Source of the DNA: Acanthaster planci
Lineage: Eukaryota; Echinodermata; Asteroidea; Valvatida; Acanthasteridae
NCBI RefSeq assembly: GCF_001949145.1
Contig: NW_019091417.1
Span: 411,243 to 475,242 of the forward strand
Direction of reading: 5' to 3'
Length of the DNA: 64,000 nt
The notes under the pieces were generated by a model. It did no database searches. It was not told the DNA's origin and worked only from the letters and a program-made list of their open reading frames with translations. Shown here piece after piece: positions 41,401 to 50,600 of this stretch (position 1 is its first letter; every line of letters starts with the position of its first letter). Made by a program: the position numbers and the translations under genes.

Positions 41401-43109
41401 GAGACATGGCTATCCTTGGTCACACATACATGTACATGTATGTCAGTGATGAGCCAAGTTGAAGTCTTACAAGTAGGCACACAAGATCTTGTGCTTTGTA
41501 CCCTGTTCACTCGAAGCCCCTAGAAGGGTTGTGTTTCCCTATATACTTATATTTGTATACTTACATGTATAATATATTTATAACATATATATAATATTTC
41601 CTTACCTTCATCGACAATGATGCATGTCATGCCATCTGGAGATAGCGCCACACAGCTGATGTTCATCCGTGCCTCAATAGGAAATGTCTCGGACTTGTTG
41701 CTAAAAAAAAACAACAACACCACAAACCCCACATTATACAACCATTTTATTCCCCAGGAGTTTTAAAATTCTATTTCATGTTTTCTGTCAAGGGCTTGGT
41801 GTCTCATTTGACAAAAAGCCAAGGACTCTAGAGCAAGCTTCTCGTGGGGAAAAAAACTGTGATGTAATCAGAAGGTGGGTGCTGATGAGGGGAACCAGAC
41901 TATTGCAATCTTCCCCCTTGTGTTCTTGAAATTAGAAACTCCTGAGCCAATCTAAATGATGCAAGAGGAGAAGGGAACCATGAAGGAAGGTCAGCAAGGT
42001 GAGACAGTAACCAGACATTTGGATGTGTTCAAACCTACAGCTACAACATGTTAGAACGCAGTTACTTTAAACGCATGTCTTGTGTTCTGAATCTCCCAAA
42101 CTCCACTGAGACAAAAGAAATATGTGCATGTGCCCGTACACTGGTCTCATAATACCTCCGAGGCAAACCTGGAAAATTACAGGGATGAGATTGGAGGAAA
42201 ATAAAACATCCAAGAAATAATCACCAGAGGTTTTTAGGGCCCCACAGCACTGCAGCAGTGTAGGGTCTATGGTACAGTGTATACATTTGTGTCTACCTCA
42301 AGGCACTCGATCAACCATTTCTTGTGTTCTACATGTAACTCAACTTTTATAAATGTAAAAACACTTTAAATGGTGAACTTAGGATTTTTCAGGTTTTGAA
42401 AGAGTTTGTTTGAAAAATTATGAAATCAGGAAAAATGCTTGCAAATCTCACACCTGAATAACTCATTGATAAAATGAACAATTCCTAAAGAAAAAAACCT
42501 CTGTTTTACTTTTTAAGGTCAAACTTGGAGATCCTGTTGCCCACAGGACTGATGATGCAATCCCCATCAGAGCTAAAGTTAAGGTTGCCACGGCGATACA
42601 CTGCTCCAAGCAGATTGGAAAACTGAAAAAGTCAATGGGAAATTAAATTTATCTGACCAAAAATATGCGTAAATGCCGCATAACCACAATCTGAAAATTA
42701 TTCAACTCAAGCAAATGGCATTCAGAACACACATGCACACGTATTAAAGGTTAACATGCAGTCTCCTGTAGATTTTGATGCTGCTGATCATTTATACATG
42801 CAAAAGACAGCCTTCCATCCTCTACAGAGGATTTTCAGTCATGTGATTTTTGACAGCCAGTATTCAATTTACACAGATGTGCATGGAAATAAGCCTTCCG
42901 TTAAAGTCTCTATCCATGTACAATCTGGCGAACATGAAGCTGAAAATGGAAACGCAGTGACTTGAAAATGCACACACCTCCATGGGCATGGTATGCTTCC
43001 TGAAATGCCTTTGCCCGTCGTATCACATCTGATCTTGCAAAAAACCTCTATTCTCAGTGACAACATACGTGTCCATGTCCAGATACAGTACCTTGTATGA
43101 AAACCTCAT
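11266..43109 (-). CDS. PWP2: PWP2 (UTP1) homologue, 17 coding exons, C-terminus incomplete
   Basis: The spliced product matches the periodic tryptophan protein 2 family, a WD40 subunit of the UTP-B complex. UTP-B acts in the nucleolus in the small-subunit processome, which processes pre-18S rRNA. Seventeen exons give 2540 nt (846 codons plus 2 nt). Every junction has a GT donor and AG acceptor with matching phase. Exons 1-15 encode the two WD40 propellers; typical strand motifs are SPDG, SASWDKTV and LDGTVRAFDL. Exons 16-17 encode the helical Utp12-type C-terminal domain. Almost every exon aligns by eye with vertebrate PWP2, for example MTEFGN and WEWQSE. Vertebrate proteins are about 919 aa, so about 55 C-terminal residues are missing here. 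They lie below 11266 and I could not place them securely. Exon 1 carries only six codons. Intron 16 is about 20 kb. The coordinates given are the genomic span; exons are listed separately. Confidence 0.95.
16411..16560. repeat. Tandem array of TAAACTAA/TATCAGTAAAC units
   Basis: Units such as ATCAGTAAACTAAACTAAAC and ATGTAAACTAATCAG alternate across ~150 bp, giving a higher-order pattern with two near-identical ~50-bp segments. Confidence 0.85.
19575..19858. promoter_or_regulatory. Candidate regulatory block in PWP2 intron 16
   Basis: A complex, TACATGTA-free block with CTAATTGATC, TATCAAATG and GGGTAATCAATAG (homeodomain/PBX-type cores). A 92-codon open frame on the plus strand crosses it but resembles no known protein. 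Confidence 0.2.
21132..21486. mobile_element. Possible inverted-repeat DNA element
   Basis: The left end, TCACACTAGAGTCGGTGAC, resembles the reverse complement of the right end, GTGACCAGCTAGTATGA. The interior is a run of short related stretches (TTGTGGCC, TTGTGGTC, CAAAACTC-type). Ends and identity are uncertain. Confidence 0.35.
22758..22924. mobile_element. 167-bp foldback (near-perfect palindromic) element
   Basis: It begins GAATATGGGCGTTT and ends AAACGCCCATATTC. Inward the arms continue to pair through CCAAGAGTT, CCAATCACA and ATCTGTCGACC, leaving a short asymmetric centre. The transcribed strand would form one long hairpin. Confidence 0.85.
23051..23072. repeat. (TACATG)n run
   Basis: Consecutive overlapping TACATGTA palindromes. 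A similar run lies at 8825-8846. Both are local extremes of a motif spread over the left 47 kb. Confidence 0.85.
24285..24830. promoter_or_regulatory. Candidate regulatory block in PWP2 intron 16
   Basis: A long complex block with TTATTGATGTGG, CACAGCTGGC and CCAATCAATGATTGG (a palindromic PBX/homeodomain-like site). No coding potential is recognised. Confidence 0.2.
25204..25234. other. Perfect 13-bp hairpin
   Basis: CCCCCAGCTCTTG, a 5-nt loop, then CAAGAGCTGGGGG. It stands out from the AT-rich surroundings. Confidence 0.85.
25555..25806. mobile_element. MITE-like element B, copy 2
   Basis: It begins GGGTCATTCTGTAAATTAGG and ends with CTTATAGAATGGACC. It shares with copy 1 GTGTCCT-GT-ACATCTGAC, AATTTCCAAG and AGGTAATT-type internal stretches in matching or inverted order. 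Confidence 0.7.
27933..28232. mobile_element. MITE-like element B, copy 3, with internal AAAC expansion
   Basis: The right end (TTGGACCTCAAATTTACAGA) and the block ATGTAATTACATGCCAAACA match copy 2. An (AAAC)n array has expanded at the CCAAACAAA present in copy 2. The left end is degraded. Confidence 0.6.
28035..28124. repeat. (AAAC)n microsatellite interrupted by CCCC
   Basis: About 90 bases of AAAC units with interspersed ACACCCCAAC. It apparently grew from the short CCAAACAAATAG seed present in copy 2 of element B. Confidence 0.9.
30115..30435. promoter_or_regulatory. Candidate regulatory block in PWP2 intron 16
   Basis: A complex block with CACCTGCAACTG, AACAATG, CCTCTAATGGGATCAAG and a GATAATAACAGG stretch. 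It lies ~1.2 kb downstream of exon 16. Confidence 0.2.
31624..31842 (-). CDS. PWP2: PWP2 exon 16 (end of propeller, start of Utp12 domain)
   Basis: The exon encodes RQFAATTTEGLLMYSLDNTL, then FDPFDLTLEITPGLVRDTL. A helical segment, LMLGFRINEAKLIQEVVESV, follows. It exits in phase 1 into the roughly 20.1-kb intron 16. Confidence 0.95.
32334..32502 (-). CDS. PWP2: PWP2 exon 15
   Basis: The exon encodes EFLNRRKMTEFGNIALIEEE, then LPGVTKGDMSSRFFKPEVDV and VKFSPTG. It is the last blade of the second propeller, and the LPGV-KGDMSSR signature is intact. Confidence 0.97.
33070..33217 (-). CDS. PWP2: PWP2 exon 14
   Basis: The exon encodes FNTLCYSADGTCVLAAGKSK, then IYNIREQMLVKRFEVSCNLS and LDAME. 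The CNLSLDAMEEFLNRRKMTEF motif of the family crosses into exon 15, confirming the junction. Confidence 0.97.
33593..33773 (-). CDS. PWP2: PWP2 exon 13
   Basis: The exon encodes AVAFSPDGQQLAVATLDGQI and FWNVQTASQTGSVDGKTDL. It ends in a Gly/Arg-rich linker and AKTSSAAK. It matches the vertebrate blade with ELAVATL and GSI-G-DL. Confidence 0.95.
34175..34325 (-). CDS. PWP2: PWP2 exon 12
   Basis: The exon encodes VLSGHEGPVSSLSF, then ASASWDKTVKLWNIY. This is a canonical GH-to-W-D repeat, with WD read as LW before the turn. It ends in phase 1. Confidence 0.96.
34920..35200 (-). repeat. Dispersed repeat family A, copy 3 in PWP2 intron 11
   Basis: The reverse strand carries CACAAAAGAAGTCCGCAC, GTGTGGACTCGCACACGTCC and AAAATGAAGAGGAACAGTC. 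This aligns with copies 1 and 2 in the same order. It sits about 100 bp downstream of PWP2 exon 11. Confidence 0.65.
35304..35451 (-). CDS. PWP2: PWP2 exon 11
   Basis: The exon encodes YRNFRTFTSPHPAQFACLAV, then AAGAQDSFEVFVWSMQTGRL. Both stretches are hallmark PWP2 sequence. A copy of a dispersed repeat (listed at 34920-35200) lies just downstream in the next intron. Confidence 0.97.
35659..35810 (-). CDS. PWP2: PWP2 exon 10
   Basis: The exon encodes VKVWNTSSGLCFVTFSEHT, then SSSLDGTVRAFDLNR, a complete WD blade with the DGTVRAFDL D-strand. The donor is AG/GTAAGT. Confidence 0.97.
36848..37055 (-). CDS. PWP2: PWP2 exon 9
   Basis: This is one of the longest PWP2 exons. It encodes GFGCSGLGQLLVWEWQSE, then VLKQQGHHNNMNCLDFSPDG and TGGQDGK. 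It is nearly invariant with vertebrates and ends in phase 0 so that the next exon begins VKVWN. Confidence 0.97.
37634..37777 (-). CDS. PWP2: PWP2 exon 8
   Basis: The exon encodes YLNKEGDFTQLTCADYHKK, then LVTGFESGTFHLHELPEFNL. The NKEGDF and HLHELPEFNLIHSL motifs are diagnostic of PWP2. Confidence 0.96.
38442..38632 (-). CDS. PWP2: PWP2 exon 7
   Basis: The exon begins LYSISRQGELVIWECDTDL, a WD strand. It then runs through a charged, low-complexity segment rich in Lys, Glu and Ser, ending LYKKIAR. In vertebrates this inter-blade loop is a longer acidic run; here it is shorter and more mixed in charge. Confidence 0.9.
38935..39070 (-). CDS. PWP2: PWP2 exon 6
   Basis: The exon encodes FAVGSKDMHTRVFAV and YTLGGHKDCVVAVFFEENAL, matching the GSKDM and LGGHKD motifs of PWP2. 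It ends in phase 0 at a GTATCC donor. An open frame continues past the donor, but the homology stops there and resumes at exon 7. Confidence 0.93.
40086..40229 (-). CDS. PWP2: PWP2 exon 5
   Basis: The exon encodes AQVYHAPGSTREFNPL, then YYGAYDDTTCIDWSSDSR. The family-specific YHAPG-x-x-REFN and TTCIDW motifs are present, so the assignment is firm. Confidence 0.95.
40793..40889 (-). CDS. PWP2: PWP2 exon 4
   Basis: The exon encodes LVSKTVLHHLHFHQPVSAV followed by KYSPDGK. It matches the family segment in which LHH-HF precedes the next SPDG turn. The phases match exons 3 and 5. Confidence 0.92.
41606..41700 (-). CDS. PWP2: PWP2 exon 3
   Basis: The exon encodes NNKSETFPIEARMN and CVALSPDGMTCIIVDEG. 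It completes the first WD repeat and begins the second. The acceptor lies behind a long T tract; the exon enters in phase 2 and exits in phase 1. Confidence 0.93.
42239..42266. repeat. Short palindrome centred on CTGCAG
   Basis: CCCACAGCACTGCAGCAGTG followed by TAGGG forms an imperfect 28-bp palindrome in PWP2 intron 2. It could be the remnant of a foldback element end. Confidence 0.55.
42510..42622 (-). CDS. PWP2: PWP2 exon 2
   Basis: The exon follows a TTTTTCAG acceptor. It encodes FSNLLGAVYRRGNLNF, then ISPVGNRIS, and ends FDLK in phase 2 at a GTAAAA donor. This is the first blade of the N-terminal propeller and among the most conserved parts of the family. Confidence 0.93.
43092..43109 (-). 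CDS. PWP2: PWP2 coding exon 1 (start, 6 codons)
   Basis: The exon reads MRFSYK and ends at a GTACTG donor in phase 0. Vertebrate PWP2 begins with an M-[KR]-F-[AS]-Y-[KR] hexapeptide followed directly by FSNLLG, which is exactly the start of exon 2. This makes the start codon convincing although the exon is tiny. An out-of-frame ATG lies a few bases upstream. Confidence 0.85.
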
Positions 43110-43644
43110 TCTGCATGAGCTGCTCTTCCGTTGACCAATTCTTCAGTAGAGTCACAGCTGACATAAGACAAATTTGATATCAGTTTCATATTAGCTGCAC
43201 ATTAAAAATCCAGCCCACAAAAGACAAAAACATTTGAGAAATTCTTTTAAATGCTATACATGTACATGTAACTGCCTGTAGATCAATATGTCATCATGAT
43301 TTGTAAAATCAACAGTGACATGTGAAACACGTTTCAAATTTTTTCATTTGTAAGAAGAGACAATGATATTGACAATGACAATGCCTTATTTCCCATACAG
43401 TATATTGTGACAAAAATGACCTACGTTCTTACAGATTGGAGTTCAGATTCTGTCCTGAAAGGATGGAAGGACAAACCTTTCCATTCAGGCATTGTCAGGC
43501 CAGAGTTAAAATGAACAATCAACCTGTAATCACTGGCGTTGACACTAATTAATGATTCCTCAAAAATGTAAGCAGACATTGGCTTTTCAATGTCTGTTTA
43601 CCTACATACATGTGCATGACCGGTACATGTCCAGGCACATGTAT

Positions 43645-44088
43645 GATATGTAGTACCTAATAGGATTGATATGTAGTACCTCGTAGGATTGATATGTAGT
43701 GCCTCGTAGGATTGATACGTAGTACCTAATAGGATTGACATGGAGTACCGAATAGGATTTATATGGAGTACCTACATGTACATTAATAGGATTGATATGT
43801 AGCACCTAATAGGATCGATATGTAGTACCTCGTAGGATTGATATGTAGTACCTCGTAGGATTGATATGTAGCACCTAATAGGATCGATATGTAGTACCTC
43901 GTAGGATTGATATGTAGCACCTAATAGGATCGATATGTAGTACCTCGTAGGATTGATATGTAGTACCTACATTGCAATAGGATTGACATGGAGTACCTAC
44001 ATTAATAGAATTGATATGTAGTACCTAATAGAATCGATATGTAGTACCTAATAGGATTGATGTGTAGAACCTAATAGGATTGATATGG
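43645..44088. repeat. 23-bp minisatellite, about 18-19 units
   Basis: The unit is approximately GATATGTAGTACCTAATAGG plus ATT. Variants alternate AATAGG with CGTAGG, TAGTACC with TAGCACC, and ATTGAT with ATCGAT. In its middle an ordered pair of variants is repeated several times. The array begins about 540 bp upstream of the PWP2 start codon. Confidence 0.95.
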
Positions 44089-44598
44089 TGGGTGCTCACT
44101 CTACGCTGTGCTATATTGCTGTGTGAAGAGATATATGTCTACAGGTTCATCCACACACTTGGAAATGTTGCAATAATACATGAAACATGAAAGCCGACTT
44201 AGCACCTGACATTGTTTACAGTCACACAGGACAGTCGCGCAATGAAAATAAGATCCCATCCCCTTCCCTGCCTCCAAAAATGGTTAAACTGATAGATGTA
44301 TACAGAGTGTCAATCACCAACCCAATGCAAGTGCAGTGCGATGCATACAATGTGTATTTAGATTGTTATGGTCAGGAGAATGAGAAAAGGTGAGCAAAGG
44401 TCTCCAGTAAAAAAAAAAAAAGTCCAATAAAAAATATCAGGAACACGGTCTTAAAACCACAGGCTGACAGTGTTGGGCAAAGTTTTATGGATCGGTTTGA
44501 ATGGCATCTTTGGTGAAAATTTAATTGAGATATGTGAGAAAGTGGGATTTTTGATTACAGTAAATTCACCTTGATAAGCATTGATTTGATCTAACCGG

Positions 44599-44800
44599 GC
44601 TGCATTCAAAAACCCAGTGCTACAAAGTCATAAAAAGTCGTAGGGCTGTCATACGGAGTTGTGACTTACAGCATGGAGGAACTTGGAAGTAGGCACGGCT
44701 GACAGGCCTAGACTTGACGAATTCCAAGTCACTACTCCGTGTAACTTGGAGGACTTGTTATTTTCATGGGGTCGTAGCACTATGTGTGTTTTGAATCGAC
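44599..44800. mobile_element. ~200-bp inverted-repeat (MITE-like) element C
   Basis: CTGCATTCAAAAACCCAGTGC on the left pairs imperfectly with GCACTATGTGTGTTTTGAAT on the right. Internal inverted pieces (AACTTGGAAGT / ATTCCAAGTCACT) suggest a second level of foldback. Confidence 0.6.
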
Positions 44801-44883
44801 TTTTACAGTAACGCAGTCCAGCAATGCAAACTCCGCTTTTTCAATCATATTTTCCCATGAGACCAACCATGAGGTACATGTAC

Positions 44884-45012
44884 CTATAGCTCTTGACAAT
44901 GCTGTAACGAGGTTTCAGACCATAAGACTGTCGCAGAGCAAACCCTAGTGCCGCTCCACTCAGACTAAAAATCAAGGAATAACTCAGACGAACAGAAGAC
45001 CAAACACAAGAT
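44884..45012 (-). CDS. Possible internal exon of an unidentified membrane protein
   Basis: A minus-strand open frame follows a TGTGTTGCAG acceptor. It encodes SCVWSSVRLSYSLIFSLSG, then AALGFALRQSYGLKPRYSIV, ending KSYR at a possible AG/GTACAT donor. Without that donor it reads on 14 codons to a stop at 44841. The hydrophobic, Gly/Ala-containing stretch followed by a basic Tyr-rich loop looks like a short mitochondrial or ER membrane protein. I do not recognise the family. A possible upstream piece near 45515-45565 (FGKASISKHHT) has a compatible phase. There is no other support. Confidence 0.3.
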
Positions 45013-45415
45013 CTGCAACACATAAAAATGAACAATTTATTTCAAGTAAGAAATGAACTAAACTAGAATATTTACAGTCCCTTATCGGTCAGTCTAATGG
45101 CCCAGTGAGAAAACATTACGAGATTATCCCATAATCAGGGAAAATGCCTCAAGATACTACACAGCACAGAAATTAATACAATATAAATAAGCCACAGCTC
45201 TTTTAAGTTAAATTAAATTAAAACAGCCAAAATGTGTTTACGTGAGTTAGTACATAGCTGTCTGCAAGGTTTGTATAAACCTGATACAGTTCTGGAAGTG
45301 AAAGCGGAGTTGCATAACTATTGGATCAGTCACCACAAAAGCTTGATTCAAAAAACACACACTGACACAGTGGTATGACCCCGTGAAATTAACAACTCCT
45401 CCAAGACACACGTCT

Positions 45416-45452
45416 GCCTGAAGAAACCTAGACTAAACAGGTTTCTTCAGGC
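45416..45452. other. 14-bp perfect hairpin
   Basis: GCCTGAAGAAACCT, a 9-nt loop, then AGGTTTCTTCAGGC. Flanks do not extend the stem. Confidence 0.85.
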
Positions 45453-45906
45453 TTGCGAGCTACGTGTACAGTGCTTAGGGCACTTTTGAGGAATCCTTGG
45501 TATCATTACAAGAGATACCTGTTTGTATTAAAGTTGGTGTGATGCTTGCTGATGGATGCCTTTCCAAACTATATGATTCAGATTCAGATTACTTCCATTA
45601 GTACTGCCCTACCGACGGGGATTGTACATGGGACCCCATTCCTACATGCATAATAAAAGGGAGACCTACATTTTAACTTTTGGATTCACCGAGGTAGATG
45701 ACTATGACATCATGCTCAATAAAGGTTCATGTTTTGAAAAGAGGGCAGAGTTTTGAGGGAAATTACATGTGTGAGAGTTTCTACACATAACACATTGTGC
45801 ATGTGGAGTTAAGTCTGCATGGCTGGTTTATCAATAAGAAAGTCACATTTTTTCTCAAAAAGCCTTTTTGCAAATACATGTACTGCATGGTTGATTTTGC
45901 ACAATT

Positions 45907-45975
45907 GTAGAAAGGTACTGTTGGAAGGAAAACGGAGCAATGTTTGCACCGTTTTCCTTCACACATCCTTTCTAC
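45907..45975. other. 69-nt imperfect hairpin, pre-miRNA-sized
   Basis: GTAGAAAGG...GAAGGAAAACGG pairs across a 13-nt loop with CCGTTTTCCTTC...CCTTTCTAC, with a small internal bulge. Weaker pairing (ATTTTGCA / TGCAAAAT) continues outward, so a foldback transposon is as likely as a small RNA precursor. Confidence 0.6.
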
Positions 45976-48065
45976 ATGTTCTACAACATGTAATGATGTA
46001 TCATGCAAAATCTAGCAGTATTTGTGATAAGCATAGGGCTTAGCCTATGTACACTTCAAATTTCCAAAAATAGGGTTAGTAAAGTAAAGAGAGCGTTGCC
46101 TTTAATTCTGTGGGAGACAGACCAGTTTTACAAGATTAAAATGACAAAAATGGGGTCCCCATATGGGGCCCGGGCCCACAATCCCCCTATACTGGCTCAT
46201 ATATCTATCCCCCTCCTTTATGATTTTTATCGTTAAAATTTCAGGAATTTTGTCTCTATTTTTGTCGTCCAAGCACTGCCATTCTTTTAGGCCTACTACA
46301 CTTACTTACTCCCGACTGTTGAATGATGTTTAACTCACCTAATTCCTGATACCTATGCAGATATTCCAACTTTTAAAAAGTTTCTTGACTTCGCTCATGG
46401 AGGTAGATGCCTGCAGCAGATACAGAACAGGTCATGCATGTACGTGTACAGAGTACATGTACATGTACATGATGTAGGTTACGTGTACACCCACTACTGA
46501 GCGGTCATACTAATTTACTGTCAACACGCAACGGACCATCAACACAGTGTCAACACCTCCAAAACACGTTAAAAATCAAAAGAAGCGGTACTCGACTGTA
46601 AAGTGTTTGCCCAAAGGATACTTTAGCTAAACGTCAACAGGTTAGCGTAGTACTGCCTGGTCTACCTTCGAGTTAAAAAAATACGTGTGTGCACATTAAG
46701 CGCGCATGTGCTTTCTCACGTGGCTTTCTTCGGGGAGCACGACCAAAAATGTCCGTCTATTTCCATACGTGAACAGTGCCCTCTACGTTCTCAACGCAAA
46801 CTCGGGTTTTCAACCGTGGCATGGGCCGTTTTCTAATACTCGACTTGGAGTCCATTTTAAGGCTTCAACTGTTTTTTTTTACTTCCTGACTTTGAGGTTG
46901 TATGCCCAAAAGTAAGTCTGATAGTTCCACAAAAGATCAAATAAGATGCAAAAGAACCAAACACCACAGTATTTCAATTTAAGTTATACGCTTCCGGCCC
47001 GCAATCTGGGATTGGTGTCCTATACGAAGCTGAGACGGAGACGAATTGACTATTGGAAAACGGCCATGGCTAGACTTGAATCAAGTCGGACTTACGTTGC
47101 TCTTCCAAGTCAGTCATCCGTCCGCAGGCTATCGTCGCGCTCTGCCGGCAACTGCTCGCATAAGTTATAAGGCGCCCTCATTTGATAGCCTTTATTGTAC
47201 AACGTGTGTCATAGTACGTCACTAGTGAGTCAGACTTGACGGATAAGCTAATCAGACCCCTCGTCGGTGATATGTAGCTATTCATAAAAATGCATGATCT
47301 TGCATGATGCATACGGAATTTCCATCAATCAAAGTAGTCAGACTTGTAGACTCGTTCATTATAATGCAGGTATGAACGACGCAAAAACAAGTTCAGCAAT
47401 GTATTGGCTGCTTACCACTTGTGAGCCCATTCGCTGCAGTTTAAAAACAGTTGGCAGATTTGTCAAGTCAGGATCGAACTTAACTCATAGCAATAAGTGG
47501 ACACCATTAGGGCGCGAAGCAAGTGACGGCGCACAGTCTCAATATGTATCCAAAGTAAAAACGAAGACATCACAGGGATCCCGACTTGAGTCAACTCTAT
47601 GGTATGGCACGTGTCGTGGGCGAAAGTGAACTTAAGGGTACTTATCAAGTTCTCTGAGAGGCACTGAAAGCAAGTGAACTGCGGCTTATACATAAGTTTC
47701 AAACATTTCACACACCGTCCCATCGCATTTTTACTCTCATGTCACTCAATGATAGCTGTATGTATAGGTCTCAACTCGTAACGTATCATAAAACTATAGG
47801 CCTAGGCCTTGGGAAAAGCTCCAACGGTAGATCACAGATTCATTTTCCACTGAACTGTTGATCAGCAAAACCTTCAACAGAAATTCAGATTACCCAAGTA
47901 AAGCTCTCAGGACATATTTGCATAGGTAAATGTGACAAAGGAGGTGAAGTCTTGAGGGACTGTGCCCTAGCATTTTATAAGCAAAACAAAACCGTAGGCT
48001 TTTCCTTTAAATCGGAGAGTTCTGTTTACTTATTTCTTCTGCGTCAATTCAAGTGTTTGTCAAGT

Positions 48066-48088
48066 ATTTTATTATTATTATTATTATG
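48066..48088. repeat. (ATT)n microsatellite
   Basis: A short run of ATT units in otherwise unique sequence. Confidence 0.9.
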
Positions 48089-49117
48089 ACGCCAGGCACA
48101 GGCCTATTTAATGAGTTTTTCGTATCCTAAATATCATGAGTGTTATCTCATTATCATGTGACATCATGATCAGACCGTAAGGGTGGTTCTACCATTTTAC
48201 AAGAACAACCCCCTCGCCCTTTCTTGCACACACCTCACACCACACACCATAAATTTTGTACTCTGGCCACGAGACACAGAATTTGCCCTAAACTAACAGG
48301 AGGCTTTCAACGCAGTCCTGAGTACAACTGGGGAATGGTCGATGTATAGACTACGTGAGCTGATTTATTACAATTCACAAGGGCTAATCTACTGGCGGCT
48401 TTTCACTGGGAAGAAATGGAAATGCCCATACTTTGTGAAAAAGCCCCATATTTCTCATATTGCTTCACTCAACCAAGCTGTCTGTTATTTCATTTAAACT
48501 GCAATTCGTCAACAGTCATTTCCCCATAACGTAATAAGAGCCATCAGAGTAATGGGGAACACAGTCCTTAAAAGTAGGAATAATGGCTGTACAAACTGGA
48601 GCTCATCAGTTACAATGTTTATTAACCGACTTGCTTGACAAAGAGATAATAAAGGACCATTATCGAAGTGTGTCAGTCGACTCGTGCACAGTCCTGTCCA
48701 CGGATCAATTACTGTGATTTATTAGGGACCTTAATTTTACTTTCTACTGATTTTGAATATTCTCTTCATTCTGTTGATGAACGATAATAGAATGGGTGAT
48801 TTGAAGAACACATCATCGGATGGATGTGGGCAACACTTGAGCGGGACACAAGCGCATATGCATGAAGAAATTTAAGGTATAAGCTATAGGACCAGAGTAG
48901 CATAGTTGCACAAAATTTAATATTCGAAAACATGTTCTTTTTTCATGAAAAAAAGGACAAGATTGCACGATAAACAAATCAATAAGACGACAGAAAATCT
49001 TAACCATAAAATTAAAGATGAAGCGTATCAGACATTATATACAATAGGTATAAGGAGGTTACATTGCACCAAAGGACAAAATATATGACGTCAACACTAG
49101 AATCGAGAACGTTCAAC

Positions 49118-49255
49118 ATGCAAAAGCTTCGATTTCTTCAATGGTTGGTCATTCTGTGTACAGTTCTAGTCATGAACTATAACTCCATTGCGAAACGGCA
49201 AAACTCAAACAGCGTCCACAGTGAGACTCTACCCTTAGGTATAATGGGTAATTTA
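49118..49255 (+). CDS. Possible first exon with N-terminal signal anchor
   Basis: From the ATG at 49118 the plus strand reads MQKLRFLQWLVILCTVLVMN and continues as a polar Ser/Asn-rich stretch. The pattern is a basic n-region, a ~14-residue hydrophobic core, then polar residues, as in secreted proteins or type II membrane enzymes. Potential donors follow at TTAG/GTATAA and ATGG/GTAATT. No downstream plus-strand exon was found, so it may be chance. Confidence 0.2.
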
Positions 49256-49993
49256 AAGATTAGTCTAACATTTATTAAACCTTAACAGTTATTAACTACC
49301 TAAAATTATTGTAACAGCGCTTTTCTAGAGAGTTTCTATGCTTGAAAGGTGCACTATTTCGACGTCAATTCGAACGGCAAGTTGCACGTATCGTTTGATC
49401 TGTAATTATTTTACCCCGAAGCACTTAATGTTTGTGGCGAAAGGAATATTTTACGGATACATTATTTCTAAAGATGTTTTTAAACAGATTTCGGTATTTT
49501 TATCTGCACGCGACACAAAGTAGCTAAAATACCGGCAAGGATAGGCATTTTCACAAAGGAATAAAATGTGCTTGGCCGGTGTTAACCGAGCGTTTAAGAC
49601 CGGCTCAGGATTTTGTTCTAAATTGTTTTCCCAACACCCCGTCCATTCTATGGTATAAAGAAAGTTATCCAATAGAGTACCGAAGTGTGACGTCACTGTG
49701 AACCAGAAAGTGCAGTGCAAACAAATGGAGTACGCGCGTGTGTTGGTTCACGCGCTTGTTCTCGCGCTAATGCCTTTAACATATAATATCGACGAGAAAA
49801 TAATATCAAATCAGTGATCTGAAATATGTGATTGCCGAGCTTTCGGTAACCGAGTACCTTCTTCATGGCAAGCAGAGTTCATGCGTGCGCGTGACGTATT
49901 TAAATCGGTACTCTATAGAATCCCCTTCAATGAACATGGTGCGCGCGTGGCACGTTGCGTGCACTCAGGCTCCTGATCAGATCCGATCATAAA

Positions 49994-50309
49994 GGGTGCG
50001 TTCGATTAGCTTACACGTGTAAGTCTAACTTACAAAAGAGCGTTCGTTTAGCCATCACGTGATCTTTGTGACTGTCCTGGTGTCAGCCACCGCTACCCCA
50101 GCTGGCGGGCGGGTCTCTGGAGGCTGCCCAGGTGTAATGACGTCACGGATGGACCGTTCGAGCATGGACATCAAAGAATGAACGTGGCGGGGACTTGACC
50201 GTTTTCCCAGCATGCCTTGGAGAATACGCTGCAGCGTTCGATTAGCCTCATTTCGAGGCTTCCCTTGGTGTAACACTGGTGTATTCAGGGAAGCTAATCG
50301 AACGCACCC
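49994..50309 (+). mobile_element. TIR element D, copy 1 (316 bp)
   Basis: It starts GGGTGCGTTCGATTAGCTTA and ends TAAGCTAATCGAACGCACCC-like (AAGCTAATCGAACGCACCC). The ends are inverted repeats of 16 or more bp. AAA flanks both ends and could be a 3-bp target duplication. GGGTGCGTT-type ends with a 3-bp duplication suggest a PIF/Harbinger (Tourist-like) non-autonomous element. The interior includes ATGACGTCACGGATGGAC. No coding capacity. Confidence 0.85.
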
Positions 50310-50600
50310 AAACGAAGCGTAACCAAGTGCCAGTGTGTGATTGCACGTAGCGGGTATTATCTTTTCTCGGCGGACATTATCCGATGTTATCCGCTCCAAG
50401 CGGAACAAAAGAGGGCTTTTTTTTGCTACTCACCGCATAGGCGCGCCATTAGGCGTGCAAGTATATGGCGCTATTGACCCGGAGCACGCGTAACTAATCA
50501 ACCTCGTTCCCGTGGGAACGATCTTGCCGCGCCATGTTGGTTCCCAACATACCTTGAGCGATCTAACCCCTGGTTTTGTGTAATTTAAATATCATACAAT

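Noticed and set aside
43602-43805. Repetitive minus-strand peptide with NPIRYY-like units
   Set aside because: It is a translation of the 23-bp minisatellite, not a gene.
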